Shown here: positions 10,759-20,899 of the stretch, in pieces
How the letters are laid out: each line of letters starts with the position of its first letter
How positions within the stretch are numbered: position 1 is the first letter of the stretch
Assembly: GCF_003265705.1 (NCBI RefSeq)
Contig: NW_020313044.1
Coordinates: 1,941,223 to 2,005,222, forward strand
Length of the DNA stretch: 64,000 nucleotides
From: Callorhinus ursinus
Taxonomy: Eukaryota > Chordata > Mammalia > Carnivora > Otariidae
Reading direction: 5' to 3'
The notes under the pieces: model-generated
Seen by the model: the letters and a program-made list of their open reading frames with translations, nothing else
The model's database searches: none
What the model was told of the DNA's origin: nothing
Position numbers and translations under genes: made by a program

Positions 10759-10982
10759 CACCAAATCACTTTCCAGATACTGTGTTTTCACCAGCAATAT
10801 AGGAGGATGCTTCTTAGTGACCGCTGTAAAACAAAAGAAAACAGAAAATAAAAACGAGAGCCCTTAAATTCAATTCTGTGCATGAGCTATACAAGGTTTG
10901 CATTATTATTACTATTTTTTTAAACACAGACCAGTTATTTGGTTCATTCCTGATGAGTTGGTTTTTTCATGCTGTAAAACAG

Positions 10983-11149
10983 GCGATTTGATGAAGACTG
11001 CTGCGGGAGAGTTTGCAGATGATCCCTGCTCCTCTGTGAAGCGTGGCAACATGGTTCGGGCAGCTCGAGCTTTGCTCTCTGCTGTTACCCGGCTGCTTAT
11101 TTTGGCTGACATGGCAGATGTCTACAAATTACTTGTTCAGCTGAAAGTT
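10983..11149 (+). CDS. CTNNA1: alpha-E-catenin exon 4 (residues ~101-156)
   Basis: A 167-bp internal exon. The acceptor is aaaacag at 10976-10982 and the donor is gtaagt at 11150. The first codon (Gly101) is split, with its first base in the upstream exon; the last codon (Val156) is complete. The product runs from DLMKTAAGEF through SSVKRGNMVRAA to KLLVQLKV. It lies in the alpha-E-catenin N domain: the last part of the beta-catenin-binding/homodimerisation bundle and the long helix into the second bundle. Compared with human alpha-E-catenin from memory, residue 105 is Thr rather than Ala and the rest of the exon is identical. The frame is open throughout and no competing GT donor is evident. 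Confidence 0.97.
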
Positions 11150-11627
11150 GTAAGTACAGGCCTGTGTCTGTAATTTGTTCTTTCCATCACAGTGAGGCTG
11201 CTGCTGGCCACAGTTAATTCAGCATTCCTTAGAGTTTGACTTGGTTACCTAAGTGGACCAGGAATGTTTTCTTCAGTTTCCATTTTCTGCTCTTTGCTAA
11301 GTGTACCTCAGACTGCTATGAGCCTGTGTAGTCTTGATTTTAATAAGTGTACTCTTTTGACTCCTTCCCTTTGCAGGAGTGATGAAGCATTTCCTTATAC
11401 CAGAGTTCCAGAGTTGAGAAACCGAGATGTGTTAAATTCTATCGTTTCAGATAGCAGTCAGTATAATGCACCTATGTAGTAGGTGCTCAAATATTTGAGG
11501 GTCACATAAACTGAAGAAAAAGTTGAGATTGCTATCTGAGTAGCTGTTAAAAGGAATAAAATAGTATAGCTCTTTTTTACAAACAGATTTGTTTAGAATT
11601 TTTCTTATTTAGGGTTATGTTTTATAG
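11150..11627 (+). other. CTNNA1: CTNNA1 intron 4 (478 bp)
   Basis: Complete short intron from gtaagt to ttttatag. The acceptor side has a T-rich run (tttttcttatttagggttatgttttatag). No repeat or gene recognised inside. An open frame at 11264-11479 has no similarity I recognise and is probably chance. Confidence 0.95.
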
Positions 11628-11747
11628 GTGGAAGAAGGTATCTTGAAACTGAGAAATGCTGGCACTGAACAAGACTTAGGAATACAGTATAAAGCCCTAA
11701 AACCTGAAGTGGATAAGCTGAACATTATGGCAGCCAAAAGACAACAG
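11628..11747 (+). CDS. CTNNA1: alpha-E-catenin exon 5 (residues ~157-196)
   Basis: A 120-bp phase-0 exon encoding 40 residues, from VEEGILKLRNAG to NIMAAKRQQ. The acceptor is tttatag and the donor is gtacag at 11748. It forms part of the second four-helix bundle of the N domain, which packs against the beta-catenin-binding bundle. Against human from memory, Asp159 is Glu and Asn169 is Thr; both are surface-type positions in charged helices. Loss of this 120-bp exon would be in frame. Confidence 0.97.
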
Positions 11748-12194
11748 GTACAGTCATGATTTGGGGATATATTAAAGTTGTTTATATTACTATCTAGTGC
11801 AAAAAATCGATTTTACTTAAAGTTTTCTGAAGGTACCAGTACCTCCTTCTGCCAGTATAGTTCCACTAAAACATTTAACTTATGAAGTATCCTTTTAGTA
11901 TTGTATTGTTAATAAAGCTGTAATTAAGTTGCATTGTGCTCCTGTTTTAATTCTCAAGAAAATTTTACTTTAAATAGCTTGGCAATTGCAGTTGTGTCTG
12001 GAGAGGTGAGAAGGTCTTTGTTATGTGCCTTCAAGGATTAACTTGAGTTGGTGGTAGAGTTTAATTCAGATTTTTTAAAAACCTTAAACCAGTTGAAAAT
12101 TATTGGAATTACTTAATTTTTAAGATAGTGATTTCTGGTTATAATTTTTCCTTTTGCTGCAGTAGATTTGTTTTCCCTAATATAATAAATATAC

Positions 12195-12390
12195 TTGTCC
12201 AGGGCTGTGCAATGATGGAAATATGTTACATCTATGCCAACTATAGCCAGTTAGCCCACGTGTGCCCATTAGCACTTGAGTGACTAGCATGACTGAGAAA
12301 GTGAATTTTTAAATTTATTTACTTTTAGTTGAACTGGCCACTACAGCTCTAGACACTTGGATTTCTATTGTTTAAGGCAACATGGTAATC
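12195..12390 (+). repeat. hAT-type DNA transposon relic (family unassigned)
   Basis: Diverged copy of a common non-autonomous element with the pattern gggctgtgcaatgatggaaatatg, agccagttagcccacgtgtg, attagcacttgagtgactagc, gaatttttaaatttattta. It shares the pattern of the relic at 29735. Confidence 0.5.
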
Positions 12391-12499
12391 TAACAGCTGG
12401 GCCTGCTGTGGTCTTTGACAGAGGAGAAATATAACAACGTGCTAGTTTCATTTTCATAAGTGAAGAATTATTTAATCTAAATAGCATCCTTTAATTTTT

Positions 12500-12692
12500 T
12501 TTTAAAGATTTTATTTATTTATTTATTTATTTGAAAGAGAAAGAGAGAGAGAGCACATGAGGGGGGAGGGCCAGAGGGAGAAGCCCACTCCCTGCTCAGC
12601 AGGGAGCCCGATGTGGGACTTGATCCAGGGACTCCAGGATCATGACCTGAGCCGAAGGCAGTTGCTTAACCAACTGAGCCACCCAGGCACCC
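12500..12692 (-). repeat. Can-SINE
   Basis: Flanked by agcatcctttaattt (12483-12497) and agcatcctttaattta (12693-12708). Terminal gccacccaggcaccc; the tail carries (attt)n expansions. Confidence 0.94.
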
Positions 12693-12744
12693 AGCATCCT
12701 TTAATTTAAGACTAATTTCTACCTTCTGAGATGCAGTATGACAG

Positions 12745-13005
12745 TACTGGGTTAAAATCACAGCATAGGCTTTGGAGTCAGGCTATGTAGGTTCAAATCC
12801 CGATTCCAACATTTACAAGAATCCAGCAGATTATTCAAGCTTTCTGGTCCTCAGTGTACTTAACCTGTAAACGGTAATGACAGTTGTCATACTACCAGGA
12901 TTGTGGTTCAGATTAAATTCATTAATCCATATTAAAACACTTTGAACAGTGTCTTGACATATAATAACTGTTCAATAAATGTTAACTTCATTTTATTATT
13001 ATTAT
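12745..13005 (+). repeat. MIR, nearly full length
   Basis: Forward MIR: cataggctttggagtcaggctatgtaggttcaaatcccgattcc, then gtcttgacatataataactgttcaataaatgttaactt. Best preserved MIR in the window. Confidence 0.8.
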
Positions 13006-13424
13006 TACAATGGCTGTATTTTTGATATTTAAATTTTTTTCATGAAATCATGGCATTGTACATTTGAACATTCTGATCAGGCAGAGTAAACATTTGGTAA
13101 TCCTAAAAAAAATTATTGGAATTACTTGATTATCAGAAACTAACCCCCTTCTTCCCTCACGTTTGGCCACTTTTTAAATATTCCTTAGTAGTTTCCATAG
13201 TGTTACAAATTTGTGTTGTGTGGAATGTGGATCATTGTTCTTATTTTTCCAGGCTTTGCTAGCCCTTTGGAATTTTCGCACTTAAGGTGCTTTGAAGGTG
13301 GTGTGTGATGGAGGGGAGGTGCACATGTCACCATCCAGTTTCTTAAAACTTCCATAGTTCTGATCATGCTTGTGCTTTTTCAAAACAAAGCCCTGAAAAG
13401 ATCAATTCTTATTCTTGTTTGCTG

Positions 13425-13790
13425 ATACCTGTATCAGTTAGGATATTTCATGCTACAGTTACCAGAAAAGCCAGCTCCAAAACTGCTTGAACAGTGGGGG
13501 ATTTATTTTCTCACTAATTAGAAGTCCCAAATTAGGTGTGATTTTGAAGTGGTTAAGATGAAAGGTTTTGCAGTATCATCAAGGATCCAGGTTATTGACA
13601 TTTTCCAGCATTGCTGTGTTCAGTGTGCCCGGCCCTGGATGGCTATAGGAGCTTTAGGCATATTTGTACACGTCCCTATGTCCAACAAGAAAAAAAGAAC
13701 GGTTTCTTCTGTATGTCTTTTTTTTAAGCAAATGATCTAGAAGCCCCTAACAGATTTGCCCTAAATCTGAATTGTGTAACATACCCATTC
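13425..13790. repeat. Ancient interspersed repeat (family unassigned)
   Basis: Has the layout of an old DNA-transposon-like repeat: gtatcagttaggatatttcatgctacagttaccagaaa, gggggatttattttctcactaattagaagtcc, and atgatctagaagcccctaacag. I recognise the pattern but cannot name the family. A 63-residue frame inside is not gene-like. Confidence 0.4.
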
Positions 13791-14859
13791 TTCACTAATC
13801 ATTAGTGAGAGGAAAGCGGTTGCATGTCTGACTCAGAGTCATGAAGATCTCCCTTCTACTGAGATTAAGGGAGGTATCCTTCTTGAGGACAGGGGCACCC
13901 AACAAGAGCTCTGACAGGCATGAGGAAAGTGGAGTCAGGATAGTAAATGTTCAATGTAGGCTATCCTCAGCTTTGGAGTCTTCTTAGTAACTTTCATTCG
14001 GTTATATTATAACAGTATAAAAACTTTACCCCACAGGATTGAGAAGATTAAATTGAATAATGTATGTAAAAGTATTTAATAAGGTTATTGACCATATTTC
14101 AAACTTAGGTTGTGATCAGACTGGATCTGCACATACGAGATCCTGGTTTTACATTTCCATTACTTAATATTGCACCTGATACTATAGCTAGATTTGATGT
14201 GTTGCCTAAGTTATTTAGTTCTTGCAGGCTCAGTGTGTTTTTATCACTTATCCCTGTGTTGGCTTATGTCTCCATCACATAAATCACAAGTTTTTCTTTT
14301 TGCTGGGCCTAATCAGTTCTAAGAACTTGTTTAATAGTATGATAAGTCTGTAAATGTGGCACGCTGGCCCAGTTGCGTTCGCAGTTTATTTTGCTTAATG
14401 TTTTTGATCTAAATTCTCATTTGAATACATGAAATAAATGTTCTACTTAAAAATTAAGTTTGGTGAATAGTCTCATTGTCTTAAAACCTAGTCTGATCTT
14501 GGTTTATGAAGACTTACACTTTGAGGAAAGTAAGAATGTTTAGACTGCAACTATATCGGCTATCTTTGCAAAATGGTAGAGTAAGTAAATTGATGATGTT
14601 CTTGAGATAGAACACAGTGATAGACCAGACTTTTGTATGCTCTTGGAAAAACTTACTCAAAAGTAATACTGCCTGACTTTTTAATTCTTTGTGCCATGAA
14701 TATATGAAGAGTTCCTTGAACATAATCCCTGATATACTGAAAAACAAAACAAAAACCAGTAAATTTCAAATATTTCTGAAATAAGATGTAATTAAAATCT
14801 TGAAGTTATTACTTGGTGGATGGTCTTATATTTGCTCCTCCATATCTCATGTTCACTGT

Positions 14860-15240
14860 TGTTCATCTTGTTCTCTGCCCCAGGAATCTGACCTGTCTGG
14901 ACTGCATCCAGGGCTCCTTTGCCCTCTAGGTCCTGGTTGGGTTTGGCCAGTGGGAGCATCAGTAGGAGATCAGAGGGGATAGAAGGGCAGGCTGGGATTT
15001 ATTCCCCTGCCTCCCACCCTGCTGACTGGTCTGGGTGGATAAAAGTCATAGCCCCCATCAGGTGGTATACTCCACACACCTTGCTCCCTGGGGTTTCTGG
15101 TAACAGCTGCCTCTTTGTCTCTTCAGGCCTAAGTTCTGTATCAGTCTTGTGGTTTCCCTGTACTTTCCCCCTTTTTAGCACAGTCCCTGAACCATGTTTG
15201 GGTTACTCAGTTTGATTTTGTTTTCTGCTGGTGTCTTGAT
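14860..15240 (+). repeat. Ancient interspersed repeat (family unassigned)
   Basis: Segments match a high-copy mammalian repeat that I recall but cannot name: ttattcccctgcctcccaccctgctgac, ctccacacaccttgctccctggggtttctggtaacagctgcctc, and tactcagtttgattttgttttctgctgg near the end. GC content is higher than the surroundings and frames here are open by chance. Confidence 0.45.
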
Positions 15241-15944
15241 TGATGCATGGTCCCATTTTAAAGTTTGTCTTGGCATTTGTAGAATGTTCTGGTCATTTAT
15301 AGTGTTCCTTGGGCCTAATTCTTAAACCTTTAGCCTTAGCCTTCTGCAGCAGAATCCATTGAGTAGGCTAGCTGTGGGCGCCTTTGTGCCTCCTGATCAT
15401 AAAGTAGTCTTTTGTAGGACATGGGTCTTGGTGTGTATTCCTATAAACTAGTGCTTTCCTTGGGAATTAAACTGCTACTCTTTTTATCCTAAGGTCCCAT
15501 CCTGGTGGAAACTTCATTCTGCCTTTTGGAATTGCCCATTGGTCTCCTTCAGTAACTGGTAACATTTTTTTCCCACAGTGTGTGTTTTCTGGCAGAATTC
15601 CTGTACTGTTGTATGTTTAGCCCCCTAGACTGTTTTCACCTTTAACTTTTTCTTCTTTCCTCAGGCATGGTACGTAATAATTTACCTTCTCATTGAGCCT
15701 CTTATCTTTGCAGATAGCCCTTAGTCCAGAAAAGGGGTATTTCGTCAAGAGCAGTATTTGGGTGTGATGTATATACTGGCTTCTTTAGCCTCCCTTGATC
15801 ATTTAAGCAGCAACCACCCATTGAGGAAATGCTAAACCTCATAAGGTCTGCAGGCTTTTTGGAATTTATCTGTTTCTCCTTAAGGTTTTTCTGGGGCGTG
15901 GTGTGGTGGTGGGAGTGGTGAGGATGTTGCTGAAAATAATAATG

Positions 15945-16165
15945 AATGACTCTAAAAAGGTATTTTCTGTGTGCTAAACACTGTTATAAACCTTTTGTGG
16001 TTATAGACTCATTTAATCTGCACAAAATAGTATAAGGTAGGTACTATAATTGATCAGATACTCATTTTTATAGATGAAAGAACTGTAGTGCAGGGAGATT
16101 AAATAATTTGCTGAGGTCATTCATATAGTCACGTGGAGCCAGTTTTAAACCCAGGCCCCAGGGGC
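15945..16165 (-). repeat. MIR relic
   Basis: Reverse-strand MIR: tgctaaacactgttataaacc, agactcatttaatctgcacaaa, gtaggtactataattgatc, gatgaaagaactgtagtgcaggg, ttttaaacccaggcccc. Confidence 0.75.
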
Positions 16166-16312
16166 AGGGATTTTCTCTGTTCAAATTGCTGTTGTAATCC
16201 CTAGTGCCTAGAACATTGCCCGGATGTGGTAGTGTTCACTAAATATTTAATGAACAAGTGAATAAGCCACTTTGCTATATTGCAGATCCATCCTAGAATG
16301 GGATTCTTTTTT

Positions 16313-16507
16313 TTTTCCCCAAGATTTCATTTATTTATTTGACAGAGAGAGACACAACGAGAGAGGGAACACAAGCAGGGGGAGTGGGAGAGGGAGAAGC
16401 AGGCTTCCCACTGAGCAGGGAGCTCAGTGCGGGGCTCAATCCCAAGACCCTGGGATCATGACCTGAGCCAAAGGCAGACGCTTAACAACTGAGCCACCCA
16501 GGCGCCC
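16313..16507 (-). repeat. Can-SINE
   Basis: Long duplication cctagaatgggattctttt at 16292-16310 and from 16508. The T-tail is interrupted by cccc (ttttttcccc). Confidence 0.95.
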
Positions 16508-16862
16508 CCTAGAATGGGATTCTTTTTTTTTTTTTTTTTTAAAGAATGGATTCTAAGTTTGGTCCTATATCTGTTATTTTCTTGGGCTGGAGTATAATTT
16601 GCTCACTAGAAGTGTTCAATTTCCATTAGGCTACAGCTTCTTCTTTGACGGTAAGGGTAAAATAGATGGCAGAAGTAAGGATGGGCAGGAATTGACCCTC
16701 GTTCCTATAAGGAGGACTGGCTGTGTCTCTTGTGGTCATCTGTGTCTCTTCAATCTGCTAGAAGTGGAATACTTCGATGTTTATATTCCACCCACCCGGG
16801 TACATAGAGCTTGTTGAGGTATTTGCTAAAAATGTAAGAACTCTGACTTTCATGATTTCTTT

Positions 16863-17047
16863 TTTAATTTTTTATTTAAAGATTTTATTTATTTGACAGA
16901 TCACACAAGCAGGGGGAGCCACAGGCAGAGGGAGAAGCAGGCTCCCCCCCTGAGCAGGGAGCCTGATGTGGGACTCGATCCCAGGACCCAGGGATCATGA
17001 CCTGAGCTGAAGGCAGATGCTTAACAGACTGAGCCACCCAGGCATCC
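16863..17047 (-). repeat. Can-SINE lacking the GA-rich segment
   Basis: Flanked by tcatgatttcttttt and ttatgatttctttttc. After atttgacag it goes straight to atcacacaagcagggggag, so the usual (ga)n run is missing. Confidence 0.93.
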
Positions 17048-17152
17048 CTTATGATTTCTTTTTCTGAAAACCTGAGCAGACACTGTGGTAATGGATAGTA
17101 ATGTATTTTAAGTGTAAATAATCAGGACTGGTTGGGTTTGCCCATGGACCAA

Positions 17153-17575
17153 TTTTTTTTTTTTTTTTTAAAGATTTATTTAGGGGGTGCCTGGGTGGCT
17201 CAGTCATGAAGCGTCTGCCTTTGGTTCAGGTCATAATCCCAGGGTACTGGGATCTAGTCCCGCAATCAGGCTCCCTTCTCGGTGGGGAGCCTGCTTCTCC
17301 CTCTCCCACTTCCCCTGCTTGTGTTCCCTCTCTTGCTGTGTCTCTCTGTCAAATAAATGAATACAATCTTTAAAAAAAAAAGATTTATTTATTTTTTTGA
17401 GAGAGAGCTCGAGTATGAGCAGGAGGGACAGAGCGAGAGGGAGAGAGAGAATCTCAGGCAGACTCCATGCTTGGCATGGAGCCTGACACAGGGCTTGATC
17501 TCACTACCCCGAGATCATGACCTGAGCTGAAGCCAAGAGTCAGTTGCTCAACTGACTGTGCCACCCAGGCGCCCC
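17153..17575 (-). repeat. Can-SINE interrupted by a second SINE
   Basis: The outer element consists of a T-run plus aaagatttatttag (to 17183) and then 17383-17575 (agatttatttatttttttgag to ccacccaggcgcccc). It is of the older gagccaagagtcag type. Outer flanks are tggaccaattt and tggaccttttc. Confidence 0.9.
17184..17382 (+). repeat. Can-SINE inserted in reverse inside another Can-SINE
   Basis: Head ggggtgcctgggtggctcagt to aaatgaatacaatctttaaaaaaaaa. It duplicates the host sequence aaagatttattta on both sides, which confirms insertion into the T-tail of the outer copy. Confidence 0.93.
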
Positions 17576-18217
17576 TGGACCTTTTCTTTAAGTATATTTG
17601 TTTGAATACAAGAGAAGACATTTGATTACATGGCTACGATTTTATATTGTTAAGAAGGAAATGAGAGGAAACTTTTACTTGACTTTCTAGCTCTTGGGTA
17701 GAGAGAGTGATATAGATTACTTAGAACTTAGCTTTTATTTCTTGGTCCCTGCATGTGATGGTTAGTTCAAATTATGTTGAAAGCAGTCATTTATTTTTCA
17801 TGTTTCCTGTTTGTTCCTGAGTCTGCTTAAAACACAATTGGATTGATACAGTTTGGGAATCATGAAGGCTAAGGTGGATTAAGGGACTCTAGTTTCATAA
17901 GTAATCTATTAAATTCCTCAATAGCTCATTTTTTCACCAATCCGGATTACTTCTCACCACTACATATTTGGAAAATAATACTTATGATTATTCTTCTTCT
18001 GATAGTAAGTCAAGTGCTGCCTTGTGATAGTGCCCATTTTCTTATCTTTATTTAACAAAATCTAGTTTATGTTATGGCAGACATAGTTCTTAAGAGAAAA
18101 AGCCGAACACTTTAGCAGTTAGGACAAATGATGATATTTAGTTGTCATTTTCATCATAGGTTGAGATATAGACCCCGTACTTTGTAAGTAGGGAGTCTAT
18201 CAGACATAAATTTTGGT

Positions 18218-18367
18218 GAGGGCAAGACATGTAGAAAATGCCACACACAACATGTACACCAGCTGCTTAAGCATAATGGGTAGCCTTTGCCCCCTGTCAC
18301 AGCTTGAGTCTTGAGATGATCATCAAATCTCTAAATCCACGGAGTCCTGTTTCTAGTGTAGTCTTTA
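18218..18367 (+). repeat. Diverged duplication, copy 1
   Basis: About 150 bp matching 18628-18780 (offset 410). Shared blocks include gagggcaagacat, agaaaatgccacacac, gccccctgtca, agcttgagtct, ctctaaatccac and gtcctgtttct. No known repeat family recognised. Confidence 0.85.
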
Positions 18368-18627
18368 GAAAGGTAAAAGTTCTCATACCAAGCCAGGCAG
18401 TGACTTTAGGAAAGTCAAGTGTTGAATAGTAATTGTGGCACCTATTAGCTTTAGGTGACCAGAAGTTTCTTTGGTAACCTTTATAAGAGATTATACTGAT
18501 TTAGGTTATAGATACTTAGGGAAGAATTTTAATGCTAATTGCGAAGCGTTTTATAAAACAGAGGACAATATAAGTACTTAGAGGCAAATGCCTCCCTAGA
18601 AGACTTTAAGTCCCTGAGGTGGTGGTG

Positions 18628-18780
18628 GAGGGCAAGACATTTAGAAAATGCCACACAGAACATACGAGCCATCTGTTTGAACATAATGATTAGCCTTAGC
18701 CCCCTGTCATAGCTTGAGTCTGGAAATGATCACTGATTCTCTAAATCCACAGGGTCCTGTTTCTGAATATTTAGTCTAAT
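18628..18780 (+). repeat. Diverged duplication, copy 2
   Basis: Partner of 18218-18367 in direct orientation, differing by scattered substitutions. The unit boundaries are not flanked by an A-tail or obvious target-site duplications. Confidence 0.85.
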
Positions 18781-19932
18781 GTAGTGTGCTACAGGGCATT
18801 TGGAGTGCTGTGAGCTATTACTGGCAAATTCAGATTCCAAATGAGAAAAGAATTCTAGGAGGAAAAGTAAGCTGTCATATTATACAAGGTTTGAATGAAG
18901 ATGCAAACCTAAAATACATAGCGAGATGAAGTACCTGAAAAAAGAAGCCAGTTAGGTGACTCTGATGCTTAATTAGGAACTCATCTAAAAAGACGAGCCA
19001 TTAAATGGCTAAGTCAGACTTCAAATTGAGTTATTGCCTTTGGCCTTTTTAGTTAATTTTTCTCTTACTGTTTACACATGTGACACTCTTAAGTCCTTTA
19101 AATTTGTACTGTAGGGTTTAGTTGGCGCAATTAACGTTGAAATTCTATGTTCACACGTAAAACAGAGCAGATCTGTTGGTCAGTTACGGTTATCACTTTG
19201 TTTCTCTTTTGTGGTGGTAATCCACATTTACTAAAGATATTAAGTGTCCCTGCACCCCCAGCACTTTCAGTAACAGTGGGATACCAGAAATACCCTCTTC
19301 CCTTGGTATCACTTATTTGACACTTAGTGCATCCATTCAGCCTACCAAGTAGATGTCAGTATTGGAAATCATGCCAGGAACCTCAATTTTTTTTTCCTCT
19401 GGATTATACTTACAGGTAGAGAAAATTGAGAAAGGACAGTTTCACTTAAGACTAAGACATGTATATAGAGTATTACAACGAAATAAAAACCTTTTGGATA
19501 AAAGTCATGGAACACCTGAGCCTCAGCTTTATGTATTAATGATCTATGTCCCAAGGCCATTTTTGGGATGGGGGAATGGAGGGAAGGGTGGGGGGCAGAG
19601 TGGTGTACGTGAGAGAATAGCCTGCTACATCCTCACTTGGTTGGTTTGCATAGTTCATGTACACTTGTGGTATCCCATCCCAAATTTCACAAAACTCTTA
19701 TAATGAACTTTATAACTTAGTAAAAAAAATTACTCAAACTAAATCTTACTCTGTTTAAATGTGTCTCTGAATGATTTTTCTCATTTGTTTGGAATAGGTA
19801 CTTACATCTTTATATAGTTGTAATTAAGATGCTAGTCAGTTTTATGTTTTGCCTTTTAGTTAGTGTTCTGCTAGGTGCTTTACATGCATTATCCCATTTG
19901 ATCCTCAGGACAATTAGAAAGAGAAACCTCTT

Positions 19933-20128
19933 GGGGCGCCTGGGTGGCTCAGTTGGTTGAGCATCTGCCTTCGGCTCAGGTCATGATCCCAGGGTCCTGG
20001 GATTGAGCCCCGCGTTGGGCTCCCTGCTCAGCGGGGAGCCTGCTTCTCCCTCTCCTGCTCCCCCTGCTCGCTCGCTCGCTCTCTGTCAAATAAATAAATA
20101 ATAATAAAAATCTTAAAAAAAAAAAAAA
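19933..20128 (+). repeat. Can-SINE within MIR
   Basis: Flanked by gaaagagaaacctctt and aaagagaaacctatt. The head is intact; the CT region ends in ctcgctcgctcgctct before the aaataaataaat tail. Confidence 0.95.
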
Positions 20129-20179
20129 GAGAAACCTATTATTGCTCCTATTTTATAGAAGGTGAAACCGAGTATGGGG

Positions 20180-20489
20180 GTTTTATTTATTTTTTTTTTA
20201 GAGATTTTTATTTATTTTTAATTTTTTTTTCAAGATTTTATTTATTCATGAGAGAGAGAGAGAAGCAGAGGGAGAAGCAGGCTCCCAAGGAGCAGGGAAC
20301 CTGATGCAAGACTCGATCCTAGGACCCTGGGATCATGACCTGAGCTGAAGGCAGACGCTTAACCATCTGAGCCACCCAGGCACCCTAGAGATTTTTATTT
20401 TTAAGTAATCTCTACATCCATCGTGGGGCTCGAACCTAAAAACCAGAGATCAAAAGTCACGTGCTCTACACTGAGCCAGCCAGATGCCT
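20180..20489 (-). repeat. Short Can-SINE subfamily, interrupted
   Basis: The right part reads aagtaatctctacatccatcgtggggctcgaacc, then gagatcaaaagtcacgtgctctacactgagccagccagatgcc. This is the short SINEC type without the long GA-rich spacer. It is split by the 20219-20385 SINE and bounded by cgagtatgggg at 20169-20179 and 20490-20500. Confidence 0.8.
20219..20385 (-). repeat. Can-SINE nested in the short SINE
   Basis: Flanked by tagagatttttattta (from 20199) and tagagatttttattttt (20386-20402). The GA region is short; the head gccacccaggcaccc is complete. Confidence 0.93.
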
Positions 20490-20500
20490 CGAGTATGGGG

Positions 20501-20646
20501 ATTTTTTTTTAAAGATTTTATTTATTTATTTGTGAGAGAGAGAATGAGAGACAGCACGAGAGGGAAGAGGGTCAGAGGGAGAAGCAGGCTCCCTGCTCAG
20601 CAGGGAGCCCGACGCGGGACTTAACCATCTGAGCCACCCAGACGCC
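20501..20646 (-). repeat. Can-SINE with internal deletion
   Basis: Begins with a T-run and aaagattttatttatttattt and reaches cccgacgcgggact. It then jumps directly to taaccatctgagccacc, missing about 45 bp of body. The copy of cgagtatgggg at 20647-20657 closes it. Confidence 0.92.
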
Positions 20647-20899
20647 CGAGTATGGGGATTTTAAATAAGATCACAATAGCCAGAAAAGGTACAGCTTGGA
20701 GATTCAAGTCCAGGTCTATGTGATTTGGAAATGTTTGAACTCTTACCTACTAGCCCATGTTGCCTCCTTTGTTACGAAGCCAGACTGTTCATGAAACTGT
20801 TGTGTCTAATTAGTAGTTTCTCACTTTTCAGCATTTACTGACAAATTTTTTTTATGACTAGAACCCGTATAACGACTGTTCCAATTTCTTGTTTTATAG

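Larger units (their letters stand above)
1..10982 (+). other. CTNNA1: CTNNA1 intron 3, 3' portion
   Basis: Non-coding. It ends with a pyrimidine-rich stretch (ggttttttcatgctg) and an AG acceptor at 10981-10982. It holds two small MIR pieces on the left, a Can-SINE cluster at 3116-4393, an L2 with two SINEs inside (4540-5345), an antisense L1M with three SINEs inside (5655-7690), MIR/L2 remnants (8370-9290) and a (GT)24 run. I see nothing recognisable in 390-1065, 1273-2287, 2670-3115 or 9300-10020. Confidence 0.9.
19865..20740 (-). repeat. MIR split by a stack of Can-SINEs
   Basis: Reverse-strand MIR pieces: ctaggtgctttacatgcattatcccatttgatcctcagga (19871-19910), attgctcctattttatagaaggtgaaacc (about 20140-20169) and gattcaagtccaggtctatgtg (about 20701). 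At least four SINE insertions separate them. Confidence 0.75.
11748..20899 (+). other. CTNNA1: CTNNA1 intron 5 (9152 bp)
   Basis: Runs from gtacag to gttttatag. It contains a hAT relic (12195), two MIRs (12745, 15945), two ancient unassigned repeats (13425, 14860), Can-SINEs, a nested opposite-orientation SINE pair (17153-17575), a diverged 150-bp duplication (18218/18628) and a layered SINE cluster inside a third MIR (19865-20740). I see nothing recognisable in 11748-12195, 13800-14860, 15240-15940, 17580-18210 or 18790-19865. Confidence 0.95.

Noticed and set aside
10898..10982. Upstream extension of the exon 4 open frame (MHYYYYFFKHRPVIWF..)
   Set aside because: It is intron read-through; the protein match begins at Gly101 and the AG acceptor lies exactly there.
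18218..18780. Possible CRISPR-like direct repeats
   Set aside because: Only two diverged copies of 150 bp, in a mammalian intron; no repeat-spacer pattern.
19353..19703. 116-codon frame preceded by ttacag, resembling an exon
   Set aside because: An in-frame start upstream of the AG, no good donor, glycine-rich random tail and no place in the CTNNA1 protein between exons 5 and 6, which join in phase.
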